From Amblyornis subalaris (lineage: Eukaryota > Chordata > Aves > Passeriformes > Ptilonorhynchidae), in the NCBI GenBank assembly GCA_018881555.1, contig JACAXG010000012.1, positions 6,250,087-6,314,086 of the forward strand: a DNA stretch of 64,000 nt, given 5' to 3'. Below, one piece after another: positions 11,776 to 25,313 of this stretch; position 1 is the stretch's first letter; every line of letters begins with the position of its first letter. The position numbers were made by a program, and so were the translations under genes. The notes below the pieces were generated by a model. It ran no database searches, was not told the origin of the DNA, and saw only the letters and a program-made list of their open reading frames with translations.

Positions 11776-14700
11776 GTAAAACACACTGTTCCGAGGCTCA
11801 ACTTTTTTTCTTCAAAATAAAAGTTGTGCAGCTGTTTCAGCATTCCCATGCGAGTACCTTCACAAAATTTGTTCTGGTAAAAAAAGCTGTATACAAATTA
11901 ATGAAGATGGATGGATCTGGTCTGTAAGGCTGGCTCTACTTCAAGAGATTGTAATTATTTTACAATCTGGCTTTTATTCACTCTGGATGATGTGCGGATA
12001 TAACTATGCAAATTAAAGCACTGCTCATAATTTTTAGCATACATAACCTAATAACCTAGAATTGGCTGAAGCAGAATATGGTGTTTGCAGCTGGTAGGAC
12101 CACAACTACACGAAACAAACCAAAGCTACATCAGTGAGGAAAACAAAAATGACCAAGTTCAGATAGTGACAGTAGCAAACTGTTACTGTTTGCAAGATAA
12201 GATTTCAACATAGATCCAAACTGAAAAGCTTGCTCTGACATCACGCTGACATAAATCAGGAAGAATTCAACCGCAGCGAACACAGGCTGTAAACAAAGCT
12301 ATAAAGCAGAAGCGGCTGACCATGGCTCTCAGTGAACTGAAGTCATGAGGGCTCCAGGTGAGACACAATTTCCCGCACACATCAGAGGGCCCATAACAAA
12401 CCTGTGCTGGCACAGGTCTTGTTGGGAAACACGGAACTCAGCCAGAGGAGCAGCTAACTAGCAGCAAGGCAGCACCATGTGTGCAGCTGCACACCCTGGA
12501 AGCACATGCCCCCTTCCTGCCAAGGGAGGAAAGGTCCTGCCACAGGTTCTTCCCTACATCCCAGCACTTGAGCTCCCTTGTGGCTTAAGTCTTGCAAAGC
12601 ACTCAGTGTGTGTGAGGTGGAGTTCCTGATACGGGGCAAGTAGGATCAGGATGGTTGGGGTTTTTCTGCAATTGCATTAGTGGTTGGAGAGAAAGGAGAA
12701 GAAGGGTAGATTTACACAGTTAAGCGCATAACACTGGCATTATCCAAGTTTGATGCAAGACAAGGAACAGTAAGATGTGTCTTAGTCTGTACATGATCAT
12801 GAAAGTTCCCGTTATATGATGCACAAATTATTATTCAATTAACAATATTTTCATGAAATAACACTATATAGCAAACAAAGAGACAAAAAATATTCTATTA
12901 ATATGTATTCTCACAAAGGAAAACATAGGAGTTAAGTGGATTTTATTGGAAGTAAAATCTCTTCCTAGAGCTAGTATATACTGCTTATCAAACAGAGTGA
13001 TGGTGTCAAGTTTGGTTAGCCTGAAAGGACCCAGTGAGTGATCTCCACACTATATAAAACTATTTTCTTGACACAGTCATGGAGTAACTATCAAAAGGAA
13101 AATTTATCAGATTGTCATCACCAGTCATTTTGTGTCAGTTCAGTTTCATTTCCCCCGCTATTCGTTTCTAGTCCTTTGAGAAGCAGAAATACATCTTCAC
13201 CAGGAAAACAATTACCTGTATCAAATTGCAAGATCTTGAGGGATCTGAAGATCTTTCTTCAACAATATGCAACGTTCAGAGTGTTGTCATATTTTTAAAG
13301 ACCTTCATCTAGTCATCATCTTAGTTGTTCTTGCCTGCCGAGATTTACAATTGCTTTCATGTAGTTTTCTTGCTCTGGGTTTCAGCATTTCAAAATAATT
13401 TGCTGCTTTTTGAACTGTGCTCACTCACTGATAGCAAAAAAAACTAAAAGTCACAAAGAAGCTTCCCTTTTCTNTCTGTTTCACATTATGTGCATATATT
13501 GCCATACTTCTCTTATTTAGAGGGATTTTCTATAGCTCGGGGTAAAAAATCAGAAAGATACAAGAAAGAAAAAAAATTCTCCAAATTCATAATGAAAGCC
13601 ATACCAAATACATTTCCACTGAACTCCCAAACCTTTTAGCTAGCAGTTTTATTGGTTCTGAAACTAGCAAACATCTCATAAGTAAATTTTTCTGGGCCTA
13701 CTCCAACATATACTTTTGTTCCTGGTACTTCCATTCAAGCATGGTTTGAAAAAGAAGTACTATTTGGGGGAGCTGAAATTCCCACAGTGCAATTACTTTG
13801 ACTACAAGCAATTTTTGAGTTGTTAAAAAAAAAGAAGACAGGGAAAGAAAATATTAATAATATTAATAGGAAATGGTAACAGAACTTCATGTAAATTGCA
13901 TTGTTTTTTATGTTCCAAAGAGCCATTTTTGACTTTTTTTTTACATTCAACACAGCAACTACCCACTGACTTCTTTATAATATTCAGAAACCATGCCTTC
14001 ATGTTAAATAAGTATTTACACAAACCCTTCAACGGAGGGCATTACAGAAAGATATGATAGATCAACTAGACTTGAGCCTGAAGCCTGACTCCCACTGAGA
14101 TTATTCCTGCATCATTCAGTGAAAAAATAACATGTATAATATTCACCAGCCTGTAGGTCTTTGCAGATTGCAGAACTAGAGCATATTGGAGTAATATTAG
14201 TCAATTGTAGGCTGTACCTGGACCTGATACATGGAATTCCCTAAAGAGGTGCATTTTAATTATAATGAGGAAGTCTTTTCCTTGAAAGAATTATTGTAAT
14301 TTTAAAAAGTCCTCTATAGACAAGCTTCATCATATTTCTTACTTCAAGCTAATCCTTTTAATTAGATTAATTAGAATGGTAAAAATCTAGTTAAATGTGG
14401 CTCTAGAGATATCTTATTTAATTTTTCAACACTGGATGAAACTCAAGTAGAAAACATCTAAATTATTTTTTCTCAGTTTACTTTCCAAGTATTTTTATTA
14501 TTGTTTGCCCGTAACAACCAATGACCACTGCTCTATAAGATGCAAGTTATTTTATTTCATCTCCCATGCATATTTTAATGTGAACAAAGACTTTTTGAAC
14601 CAAAACCTTGTAATACTTTACCACTCACAGAACCTGAGTTTTCCAAACTTCAAGATCTATAGTGATAGTTAAGTAATTTGATATTTAATACTATGTCTCA

Positions 14701-17700
14701 AGGCAAAAGACTACATATGAGGCAGAATCCAAAACATTCTATTCTGCTTGTTTTAATGCCACATAGTTCTTATTGAACTGTAGCTCTTTGCCAGAAGTCT
14801 AGAAATGTAATTATTTTTCCTACTTCAATTTCAAAGCTGTGGGCAATTAAGATGGTAAATTTAAGAAACAGTAATCTGTATGTGTCAGACGCTTGATGCT
14901 TTCTACTTTCTAGCTAAAATATCTCCTGCATGTGAAGATATGTGTAAGTGTTTCTGGTTGGGGTTAAGACCTCTTCTACCTCTGTGGAAAGACGCATAGG
15001 TGGGAGGATCAACAGAATAAGACAAAGAAATTACAAATGCATGATCAACCACATATGGGAAAAAGAAATTACCTTAATAAAAATGCTGGAATATCAGTGA
15101 GAAGAATAACTGGTAAACTGTACCGTAAGAGTAGCAATTCTGTCAAAGTAGAAAGATAATTTATCTAAACAGCATGCTGTCTCAAGGCCAGCACTATTCA
15201 ATTCTTTCTTCAATGGTTTGGATGGAGAAAGGTGATATTCCAAAACAATATTAAGCTAGTAATCTTTTCTGAACATCCTTGACAAACTGCAGAAATGTTC
15301 AGGGAAAAAAAAAACAGAGTATGCAAAAAATACCAAGCTCCACATACACATGGGAATAATCTGCAGGACAAGGGGCCATTGGCTAGGCAGAAATTTCTTC
15401 AGAAAATGCATGGGAAGCAGCAGTGAATCATACGCTAAACAATCACAGTCTTAGACAAAAACAAGCATGATTCTGGGAGATATAAAAAGGAGTATTGTCC
15501 AGAAGAGCAACCTCCCACTCTCTGTATTCCTAAGGCTCACCTGAAGCACTGTTCCTTGCTTTGAGGCAACATGATTCAGCAGACACATACAGGACTAAAC
15601 CTTGATGCAACAGAAATTTAGAAAACATCTTATATGAGTGAAGACAGAAGGTCACACAATGTAGCCTATGGAAAAGGAAAAGCAAACCTAATTAAAAATA
15701 TTCCAGAATATAAACATAGCTCTGTAATTTATGGAAACAGACTATTTTCCTTACCACTGTGGTCAAGAAATAACAAACTGCAAAATAGCTCATAGGGCTG
15801 TAAATTGTGGTAATAAAGATTCAATGGTGAAAAGAACATTTTTCAATGGAAAGTAATAAGGACACTAATTGCTGAGGGAATCTGTTCTTGGAATCGCAAT
15901 GAGTAGCTTTTTAAGTATAGATTTTTCAAAGGCTACATAAACATGTTTCAGAAATTATTAGCCTTGCCTAGGAGAAGAATATAGATTAAGTTATCTTTAA
16001 ATACAGCATCCAACCTCATAGTTCTAAAATTCTTTGGTAACCAACAGCTATTATCAGCTTCTAACTGAACNTGCTGTTTAGTTTGGGATTTTACCAATCA
16101 GCTGTAGCATTAGGCTTTTCAATCTTTCACCTATTTGCCACTTAATCCAAATTTTGAACTTTGGTCCTTAATTCTGGCAACAAAGTGTGACACTTCAAGC
16201 TTTAATCCATTAAATGCCATAATTTCTGTTTTGCTTGCTTAAGAAAGCAAGGGATCAGAGGCTTTCCCCTATTGTTTACAAGCAACAAGGGAACAAGTTG
16301 AGAGCTAGGTTTTGTGCATCCTTTTTCTGCACTAATGAAGTAGTTCAAAAAAACAGCTGCATATCTCTACATGCTTCTCTTCTTACAGGCTTGAAATATG
16401 AAAATCTGAAGTAGAATTTACAAAAAGAATGCTATTTTACTTTTCAGTAAAAAGTAAAAAAACCTTGCACTAGTTAACTGTTTAGGAAATTTGTAATGTA
16501 ATTAAATCACTAACTTAAGCATGAAGAGAAAACTTTTTATAGTAGAAAGTCAATGTCTCTTGTGCAACCAACCCCTAACAAGATTTTTATTTGGGTATTT
16601 ACAAGATTGTTGGATTAAATTCACTCCTGTATACAAACCAAGTATTCAGACTTGGTGCATAAGAAACCAAAGGGGGGATTATGTAAAATCTATCTATACC
16701 ATCACTGGCACTTCAGCAAGAGGGTCTTTCCAAGGCTCTCTACAAGACAAGAATAGCTTCCAGAGCCTTCTCTTCCATTATAATGAGAGGGAGAAGTCTC
16801 TCAGCACACCTTTTATCAGCTTCCAATCTCCATGAAGGGTCTCCGAATCTCACAGTCTATACCAAGCTAATAAAATTGTCCAGGTGTCTGATGTCCCCAG
16901 AAACAGGTTAAATGCTAAAGGAGATGCTGTGATTGCCTTCCGTACAAAAGGGTAATCTTTATCACATGCTTATTATGCTTAGTATATAATACTGGAACTG
17001 TGTTTGTGTAATGGTTTAAGAGCAAAATTATAGTTACCCACATTCTTCATATTCCTTGGCACAGTTCATCCTGTTAAGAATCAGGCTGAGTGGTTTTTCA
17101 CCCAACTGCTATACCAAGTTTGTATTAAGCTTACTGCACTCTGAGCGGTGTAGGACAGTCTCAATCGGTTTCTTCGTGTTGACATCAGCAAAACCCACTC
17201 TAAAACTTAACCTAATGACTTCTCCAAGCTTTAAAAGCGAGACAGAACTGAAGAGAATTGTGACTCATTCAGAATGCAGATAGAAGAGTTGGCAAATGTC
17301 ACTGGATCTATCGTAGTACATGTGGAAGAGCTCTGTGAAAACAGTTGTGCAGGCCTTTAAGTTCTGCCTTCCCTTTTTACCTTTCCTAAGTAAAATAAAT
17401 TGTAAATAAAATTGTAAAATAACATTGTTTTATTCTCTCTTACTTTCCCTGTTTACATGCACACACAAACTGAGCAGAGACTTACGTCAATGCCGTCATG
17501 CAGGAGATTAATTTCTCTGCTAAGACTTTCCTGCTCAGACTGGAACACAGGAACTTGGCTTAAGAAGCTTCCCAGTCATTTACTTGTACTTTTATATTTT
17601 ACTACATCATAAAAGTCCTAGTAAAACTCAAAGAAATATGTAGAAATAACAAAAAAAAATACAAACACCAATGTCTTACGGGAACATTAATTTTCCTGAT

Positions 17701-20700
17701 TAATAAAACTCTTCTGAAGAATGTGACCAGTATCACAGTTGTATTTTACTGGATTCTACCTGATACAATTAGGATTTTACTCTGCATCTTCAGTGAAGGG
17801 GAAGAGGGGGGTGAGAAGGAAAGCAAAGGAGGGGAAATGAGAAGAAGAAAGAAATTCCTTTGGGATATATGATGCTAAGCTAGCCCTGAGATACACAAGT
17901 CAAAACATGGCATTCTTTGGTTTTGAGCCAGTGCAATATTATTATTGGCCAGAGTAAATGGAATTTCAGTCTGTATTGGAAAACACTGTAATTGATGTGC
18001 CATGTGTTTTCTAAATGTATACATATAAAGGCAACTATACACTGGACAATAGAGCAACTACTGACTAAGCATACCATTGTTCTTTAGGGTGAAAAAGGGT
18101 AATAAAATCCCCAAAACTTAGTACAAATGGGCTACATAAAATGAAGCAAAAAATTGCTAAACCCTCTAAAGTTAATGATTAAAGAACGTGTGAGTATAAC
18201 TGTTTGTTACAATACTTAAAGTGGAAAAAAAGTTTAGAAATCCAAAATTGTTCAGAAAGGAAAACATGACTAACTGTGCCATATGTTAAGCATGGCTATT
18301 GGACAATGTCAAAATCATGACCAAAAGAATTTTTCTGCTAAATTGCAGCTCCTCACAGAAAATATATGAGCACTTAATAGGACAAAGGCTATGCTAAAAG
18401 GAATCAGATGTATGGTAGGCTGCATCAATTTTCTCTATATAAAATAGTTCTCATCTGAAAGTCTGGAATAAAGAGGCAAGAATCTATCATTAGCTACCTC
18501 TTCACTACACATTTTTTTTTCTCCTTAACTCACATTCAAATCTGTGTAGGTGGCAAAGTTTTAAAACTAAATTTTTAAATTTTTTTTTCCTTTTAGATTT
18601 TGAAAATATTTTACACTGTCTTTCATCATGGTCTCCAAGATCAGATATTTCATAGTTTTCTGAAACTTACATCATTTTAATTGGTTAAAATACAATTCAT
18701 GGTCTATGCAGTTACTGAGATTTTCTGGTTTTCATCATTAGATTCCTGGCATCCAGTTTGACTGACTCAGAAACTATCTGGAAGTATAAACATATGTACT
18801 TCCTTAGGGGATTAGCAGTATCTGGGACTTGTTGCAGTGTCTTTTCTGTCAACTATTTGTTCTTTGGTCACATTGCTATTGAGTAGGTACAGAAAAAAGC
18901 TGACACAGCAAAACCTCTACAGGTGATTATAAATCATCTTACAAAACTGTTTCTTTGAAACAGTAACACTAATAACAGATCTTTGCTTTCTGATTGTGAA
19001 AAATTGCTTTTAAATAACAGTTTCCCCATAGATGTCTTGAAATCTGACATTCATCATTTTTAAGTCTTACAAACAGTGATAAATGAAATTGAGTTCAGCT
19101 CTATCCTCAGATATGTAACGTAGTCATAGACCAAAAACGTCTTGGCATGACTCAAAAATCTATTATTCTAACACAATAACATTTTGATCATTCTTATCTT
19201 TCTATTACAAACGTATTCACAAAATAGAATGTGTACAGTAATGATCCAATTTTTTTTCTTTCTATCTAGATTCTATTATGGCCTTTGCAACAGTCCTGTC
19301 TAAGTTAAAAAAACTCACAGAATTTTTTATTCTCCATATAAATTACCTACATTATTTTCCTCCTTATACCAGCTCACCATCTCCCCAGCACCCCACACAC
19401 TTCTTCCCAAGTCTCTATACTGTGATGACATTCTTGCAAATTCTAGCAAAACTTTACAGAGACTCAGAAGAAAACTCACCCAGTTATTTGGCAACAGCAC
19501 TTCCAGAGAGGAAAAACAACAAGCAGAGGAGAAATGTAGACTTTTATGTATCAAATCTTTTTCTCCCTCTCCACACCATAAAGTTAATTCATAGGATGAC
19601 TAAATTATGTAAAAGAAGGCTCTCCCACTAATTGTAGTCTAGACATGAGAAAATTCTGAAACTACTTCAAATGCATCAGCTCATTTGATTTTAGATGTGT
19701 GTAAAAGAAGAATCCTTCAGCCTCTTGCTAGAGAAAGTACAATTACATAAGTGTGGGAAATATAGCATATTTCGCACTGAAATCACTGGTAATGATCCTG
19801 AAGAAGGGTTCACTACTGTGTTCATGTTCAGGACTCCTTTGGATACATTTTGACAGTCAGTTAATCTACAGCGACTTTGTCAGTATATCACTTATTTAGT
19901 CAACAAATTTTAAAAATAAAAATGGTGCTTAAAAGTCGTTCAGTGCTCACACTTTTTATCAAGGGTGAAAAGTTTAACAGAAAAATAAAATAAAAAGAAC
20001 CTGACTAGAGAATGTCAAATACACCAAACATTACAGTTTATAAACAAGGAATGACTCATGATTTCCTACAAGGTGTCTGCCTAGATTTTTTTCACTTTCC
20101 CTTCTTCATGGAAATACATCTTTCTTCATTCATACATTTAAAGTCTCATTTCAGAAAAATGAATTTTGAAACTTTCCTAGAGCCACAAACAAAACCAAAA
20201 ATTGAATATGCATCCNTTTTATACCGTAATATATATATACCATTGCCATGAGCACAGTCTCTTTTGTCATGCAGATTATTGTCAAGCAGTAAAGCATAAT
20301 GAGACTAATTTGAAATTAATTATATAAAAAGCCAAGTAGCAGATTTTTAATTATCTTGTTGCAGAATTTATAATTAAGCAGGGAGATCCATACATTGATT
20401 AAAGTTATCTGCTACTATCCTGACAAGACAAGTTAGAACTGGAATTAATATGTCCAGGATAACAACATCTCATCCAGTCAACGTGTAACAGATACTAGCA
20501 CGTGTATCACAGACTGATGTGTTCGCCGAAGCCCAGTAGGTGCGCCATGGAATGTCAAGCATTTAGCGGCCCTGCTGTTGTCAGACTCTTACCTTGTCCA
20601 CTGCTCCCTGCTTTTGAATATTCAGACCAAACCACTTGGTACAAGAAGTAAAGTTATGCATATAGAAAAAGACAATATAAGACGTACTGGTGATGTAACC

Positions 20701-20759
20701 CACCCCGACATGTCACAGTGGCTGCAGCTGAGCACACCTAACACCATCAATTCGTGGAA
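11776..20759. other. PDE1A intron between first exons, no gene recognised
   Basis: Mostly AT-rich DNA. A slightly GC-richer patch at about 12290-12650 has no coding or splice signal I trust. A perfect octamer ATGCAAAT is at 12006-12013. The purine tract at 17792-17856 is listed separately. Nothing else identifiable. Confidence 0.45.
17792..17856 (+). repeat. Polypurine tract with G-runs
   Basis: About 65 bases almost entirely A and G on the plus strand, with runs GGGG (17798-17801), GGGGGG (17806-17811) and GGGG (17831-17834). Such tracts can form triplex or G-quadruplex structures, but the G-runs are not ideally spaced. Confidence 0.6.
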
Positions 20760-21476
20760 TAATCATAGAACTGTTTAGGTTGGAAAATCCATTTAAGATC
20801 ATTGACTCCACCTGTAAATTCAACACTGCCAAGTCCACCATTAAACCATGTCCCTAAACACTACATTTTCTGTCTTTTAAATACCTCCAGGGATGGTGAT
20901 TTCACCACTTCCCTGGACATCCTATTCCAATGCTTGATAACCCTTTCAGTGAAGAAACTTTTCCTAAAATTCAATCTAAACCACTCCTGACACAACCTGA
21001 GGNCATTTTATCTCATCAAGTACTAGGCTTGTTACTTGGAAGGAAAGACCTACACCCACCTCTCCACAACCTCCTTTCAGGCAGTTGTAGAGAGTGATAA
21101 GGTCTCTCTTGAGCCTCCTTTTCTCCTGCCTAAACATATCCAGCTCCCTCAGCCGTTCTTAATCAGACTCATTCTTCAGACCCTTCCCCAGCTCTGTTGC
21201 CCTTCTCTGGACTTGCTCCCATACCTCAATGTCTTCCTTGTAGTGAGGGGCCCAGAACTGAACACAGGATTTGAGGTGCAGCCTCACCAGTGCTGAGTAC
21301 AGAGGGATAATCACTGCCCTGGTCCTGCTGGCCACACTATTCCTGATACACACCAGGATGCCCTTCTTGGCCACCTAGGCACAGCTGGCTCATGTTCAAC
21401 TGCTGTCAACCAGCACCCCCAGGTCCTTTTCCACTGGGCAGCTTTCCAGCCACTCTACCCCCAGCCCGTAGCACTG
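20760..21476 (-). mobile_element. CR1 LINE, 3' portion, degenerate
   Basis: The left end is the CR1 3' terminus in reverse (AATCATAGAACTGTTTAGG, then AGATCATTGACTCCA). Further right, the minus strand encodes the C-terminal part of ORF2: [39 protein letters not shown] and [14 protein letters not shown], in the frame 21159-21374. The element is truncated at its 5' end near 21476 and interrupted by indels. Its 3' UTR resembles that of the small fragment at 1738, not the copy at 1-712. Confidence 0.93.
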
Positions 21477-24400
21477 TCTAGAGTTGTAATTTTAATTCAT
21501 TAAGATTAATCAACACAGATAAGAAAAATTCAATTAGTTCAGTATTTCGCACCATGATTTGTAGAAGTCTCATATTGGACATTTTGAAAAACAGACCACC
21601 TTTCATTCACAGTAGAGAGAAGCTGTTAGAACATTAGTCCCACTGATGTCAGTAGCATTCACTACATGACTAACTCATTGTCAGTGTGATCCTCAAAGAG
21701 CAGATGGAGCAATATTCATTAAATATGTTGAATGTGGTAAATCATACTTCCAACAAACAGACCTATCAAGTTATGACAGGTCTTAACTAATCAGGAGGTC
21801 CACAGCAGAATATAAAAAATGCAATTTGAGAGAGTCTTAAGAAGGAACTATTTCTACTCCTTCAAAGAAACAGGTTTTGGGGTTCTTGAAGTAAAGCTAT
21901 GGGAAAACACACTCTCCACTGAATTTTAACCTTTTTTGCTCCTAAGTGCTCTGAATTTGGGTATGACCTGTCAGATACTCTTTCAGATATATTAGCAAAG
22001 CTCACTGCAATTTTTCAAGTAAGGAATTACACCCTATTAAGTAACAATGATATTAACCATAATGATGCTAAACATCTCTCCATATAGCCTGGTGGCAGCA
22101 CTAGTACAGCTCAGAAACACCAGTGTTAGAGAAGAGCCTCTAGTACTCCCACTCAGCCCTGAGCAGGGCACTTAGCACGATAGCTTCTCCAAGCCTTAGA
22201 CTGAAATAACCAGGTGTGGGTCAAATCAAGCCCTTAGTGGCTGATGCTCAGCTGGCAGTGCCCTGTGCCTCACTGCAAATGGTGCAGACTGAGCTTGCGC
22301 CCTTTTCTCTGATACTGCTCTTCAATTTCTTGAGGCTCTTTGCTTGAACTTCTTGTGTTAAGTCTTGTGTTCAGATTGAGATAGCTGCTCCTATTCCTCA
22401 GTTTTATTTGAAGCACTCCACGATATTTATTGTGAGGTGACTACGGTACATTAAAGACTAAATTCAATGACGTAGAATGATTCTGGTTTGGTTCAGTGGA
22501 ATGACTTTACCCTACAGATACATATAATCAAGAAAGTATTTTAACAATGGTGAGCACTTAAGTAGCATGTAAAATAAAATGAGCTTGTTATAATTAATGA
22601 CTGTATGACAGGTGCTAAAATATAATTGTTCATTTAAGAGCCTTTCTTAAGAGTGTTTGAGGCATTTATGAACCTGGCTTTTACCCTCATTCTATACAAC
22701 CAAGCATCTGTGCCCAGTGACATATGTCAGTACAATTTCAATTACAACTACAAATTCTTCTCACTTGGATCAAAGTAATTTAATTATCTCTTTATCCAGA
22801 TTAGTTATATAAATTCTTCCACTATACTCTTTGATCTTTAGGAAATGGTTTTTTAGTGATATTACAGGGACCAGCTCAAAAACCATGTTTAAAAAAAACA
22901 TTTCACAAAAACATACACCCTGAGGAAAACATCATGGGCTACTCAAGTCAGTTCTGCTAAGGCTGTTTTTGTGTGATCAGTTTTAGAAAAGAAACATGGG
23001 GAAGACCACGGAAATGCCAGAAACATGTCTATATAAAACCGTGGGTTTTTCTGTTTCTGCTAATGGCTGTCTTTCATATCCCTGTGGAAATCATTGTTTT
23101 TGTGATTTGGATTTCCCTGGTTTGGGGAACCATATCTCCAAGGAGGGATTCAGGGGGCGTTCAATGACCGTGCTGGGCACAAGCTCATGTCACTTAGCCA
23201 TGGAGGAATAATGATCCGGAATAATGATGAATTAGACTTCCAGGTGGCTCAGGGTTTCAAAAGCAAGAAACATGACTGCAAGAAAGGAGCCACTGGAAAC
23301 TCCCAAAGACCTGTGGCTTTTTGGAAAAACCAGGAATAATTGCAGATTTAAATAATGCTCCATTGGTCTTTTGCAGCAATGTCTGCCAGCCAGGGTACAA
23401 AACCTTTCAAGAATAGCACTGTGATGGACATGCGAAGCTCAAGAGCAGATACATAAATAGTATTTTGCAACTAACAGAAATAATACAAGCCAAGACAATG
23501 ATCAGCATTTGGAAAGAGATGCGTGAACTGGAGAAGTCAGATCACTATATCAGTTTTCACAAGCACTAGCAGAGGTTACATCTCCCAGTGTGATATTTTA
23601 CCTGTTTTCATAACAGCAGGACACTTCACTTCTGTTCAAGTTCGTGATTACCTCCCGGATCCTCTTCTGTGGTGTTGCAATACAGCTAGTTTAAACCCAC
23701 CCCGTGTTTGTACAGCTGATTACTATCACATAAATGTGGCAAAAGTCTGGAAATTTTACTGCATTTTAGAATATAATTTTGAATTCTAATTTGGCTCTCA
23801 CTATATTTGCAACTCTTGCTATAAGTTAATAATACTCCAAATTAAAGAACAAAATTGCACCGGGGTCAGAGGTCTTCAGAGCCAGAGGAAATACCTTTTT
23901 ATTCTGACAAAAAACCTTTGATAATTCTTTGCCAAATATAATTTACATCCAGTGTATGATTCTTAGAAAGTTGCTCCGAGCCGTAAAAGAAATCATATAG
24001 ATATGTTTCTCAAGGAACCAGAGAACAAAAGAGGTGATGAAGGAAATCACTGTATTCATTCACAGCAACCACAGCAGTGGAAAAACTATGTCTAAAAGGC
24101 AAAGCCACCACACAGCAAACAGATCACACTTGCACGCTAATTTTGACCAACTAGTATTAAAAGCATGCCTTCAAATTTGCAGCAGAATATCCTTCTATTG
24201 GCAACTACTTTAAGGAATGATCCTTACTCGGACTCTACCTAAAGTGATGTTGACTAAAATTTAAATATAAATTGGATATTTCCCCAACTACAAAACCACC
24301 CAGGTAACTATCATGAGGGGTAAGTACATTATCCTCATGATTTTTCTTACATGAAACTAAAGTTATGACATTGAAGTGACATCTGAATGCATAGTAGACA

Positions 24401-24594
24401 GCTTCAATTCTAACTTACAGAAATTTAGCTTGTAACTGCTAATACTGTGCAAAGCCTTGCACGCTTATTGCCATATTGAGGTGGAAGCTGATCATTTATG
24501 GAATGTCCTTTGTTTAGTGAAGTGAGTGGCATTTAAAGTAGATTAATGGCAAAAATAACCTGGTTATTTTTTCTTCTTGTACAAATGCAAACAG
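21477..24594. other. PDE1A intron, no gene recognised
   Basis: No repeats or exons recognised. Two overlapping plus-strand open frames at 22973-23211 show no homology I know and no good splice sites. Confidence 0.45.
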
Positions 24595-24790
24595 TGTGGA
24601 CTGATAGATAAGACTCTAGGTTGGGACCTAAGAGCCCTGAGCTTTTCTTGAGTTCATTGATGAATCTTGGGCAGGTCACTTTCAACTCAGACTGCCTAAG
24701 TTCAGCACTGAGAACTGATGAAATTTCTTACCTTCAAATGCTATTTCATTTTTATGGACTAAAAGACTTTGCAAGCACTAGGTGTTCCTT
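24595..24790 (+). mobile_element. Ancient MIR/CORE-type SINE, degenerate
   Basis: The left part resembles the tRNA-like head of amniote CORE-SINEs (GATAAGACTCTAGGTTGGGA, then CCTAAGAGCCCTGAGC). The middle has CTTGGGCAGGTCACTT, like the conserved TTGGGCAAGTCACTT core of MIR-type elements. The right part (GACTTTGCAAGCACTAGG) fits the 3' region. Divergence is high, as expected for an element that predates birds. Family assignment is by eye. Confidence 0.55.
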
Positions 24791-25088
24791 CTAACTTTGT
24801 TTGTTTTCCTGTATCAAGCAAATATTCGTTTCAGTGACTTGGTAGCAACAGCTTCTTCTAAAATCCCTTTCCTATGCAGTCAGACCTAATAGTATCTTTT
24901 TTGTCCCTCCTATGTATCAGGTGCCCTAGTCTCAGACAGATCTTGTTAATTTGTGGATATGTAACTCGCTATTTCTTACTAGCACTTGCCACACACCCAG
25001 TATGTCCTTTGGTATAAGCTTTAAAGTGACAAAAAGTAAATATCTACTTGTTCTCAAAATTTCTGCCTTGTTACAAAACCATACTTAC

Positions 25089-25310
25089 TATTTGGAATAC
25101 TGCAGTGATTTCCTGCTGGTACTTTGATCCAAGAATATCATGAGCTGTGCAGGTGGTTTCTGTCACACTGTCATTCATATTTTTGACAGATTTTGAGTCT
25201 GCATAATATTCCCTGATAAACTTCTTAATGTTATCTATGCCAGGAAAGGAAAATTTACATTCTGCCAGCTTGCTGACAAACCCTATTGATGATATCAGAC
25301 GTTCACACAG
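25089..25310 (-). other. Exon-like open segment with consensus donor, function unknown
   Basis: On the minus strand, 74 codons are open from after a TGA (25311-25313) up to a near-perfect donor, GTAAGTATGG. The reading contains LISSIGFVSKLAECKFSFPG, then NIKKFIREYYADSKSV and HDILGSKYQQEITAVFQ, with three cysteines. The amino acid composition looks like a soluble or secreted protein but I recognise no family. Candidate acceptors (ATCAATAG or TTTGTCAG near 25280-25290) have weak pyrimidine tracts. It lies between the two PDE1A first exons on the same strand. It may be an exon of an unrecognised nested transcript, an unused cryptic exon, or chance. Confidence 0.3.
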
Positions 25311-25313
25311 TCA

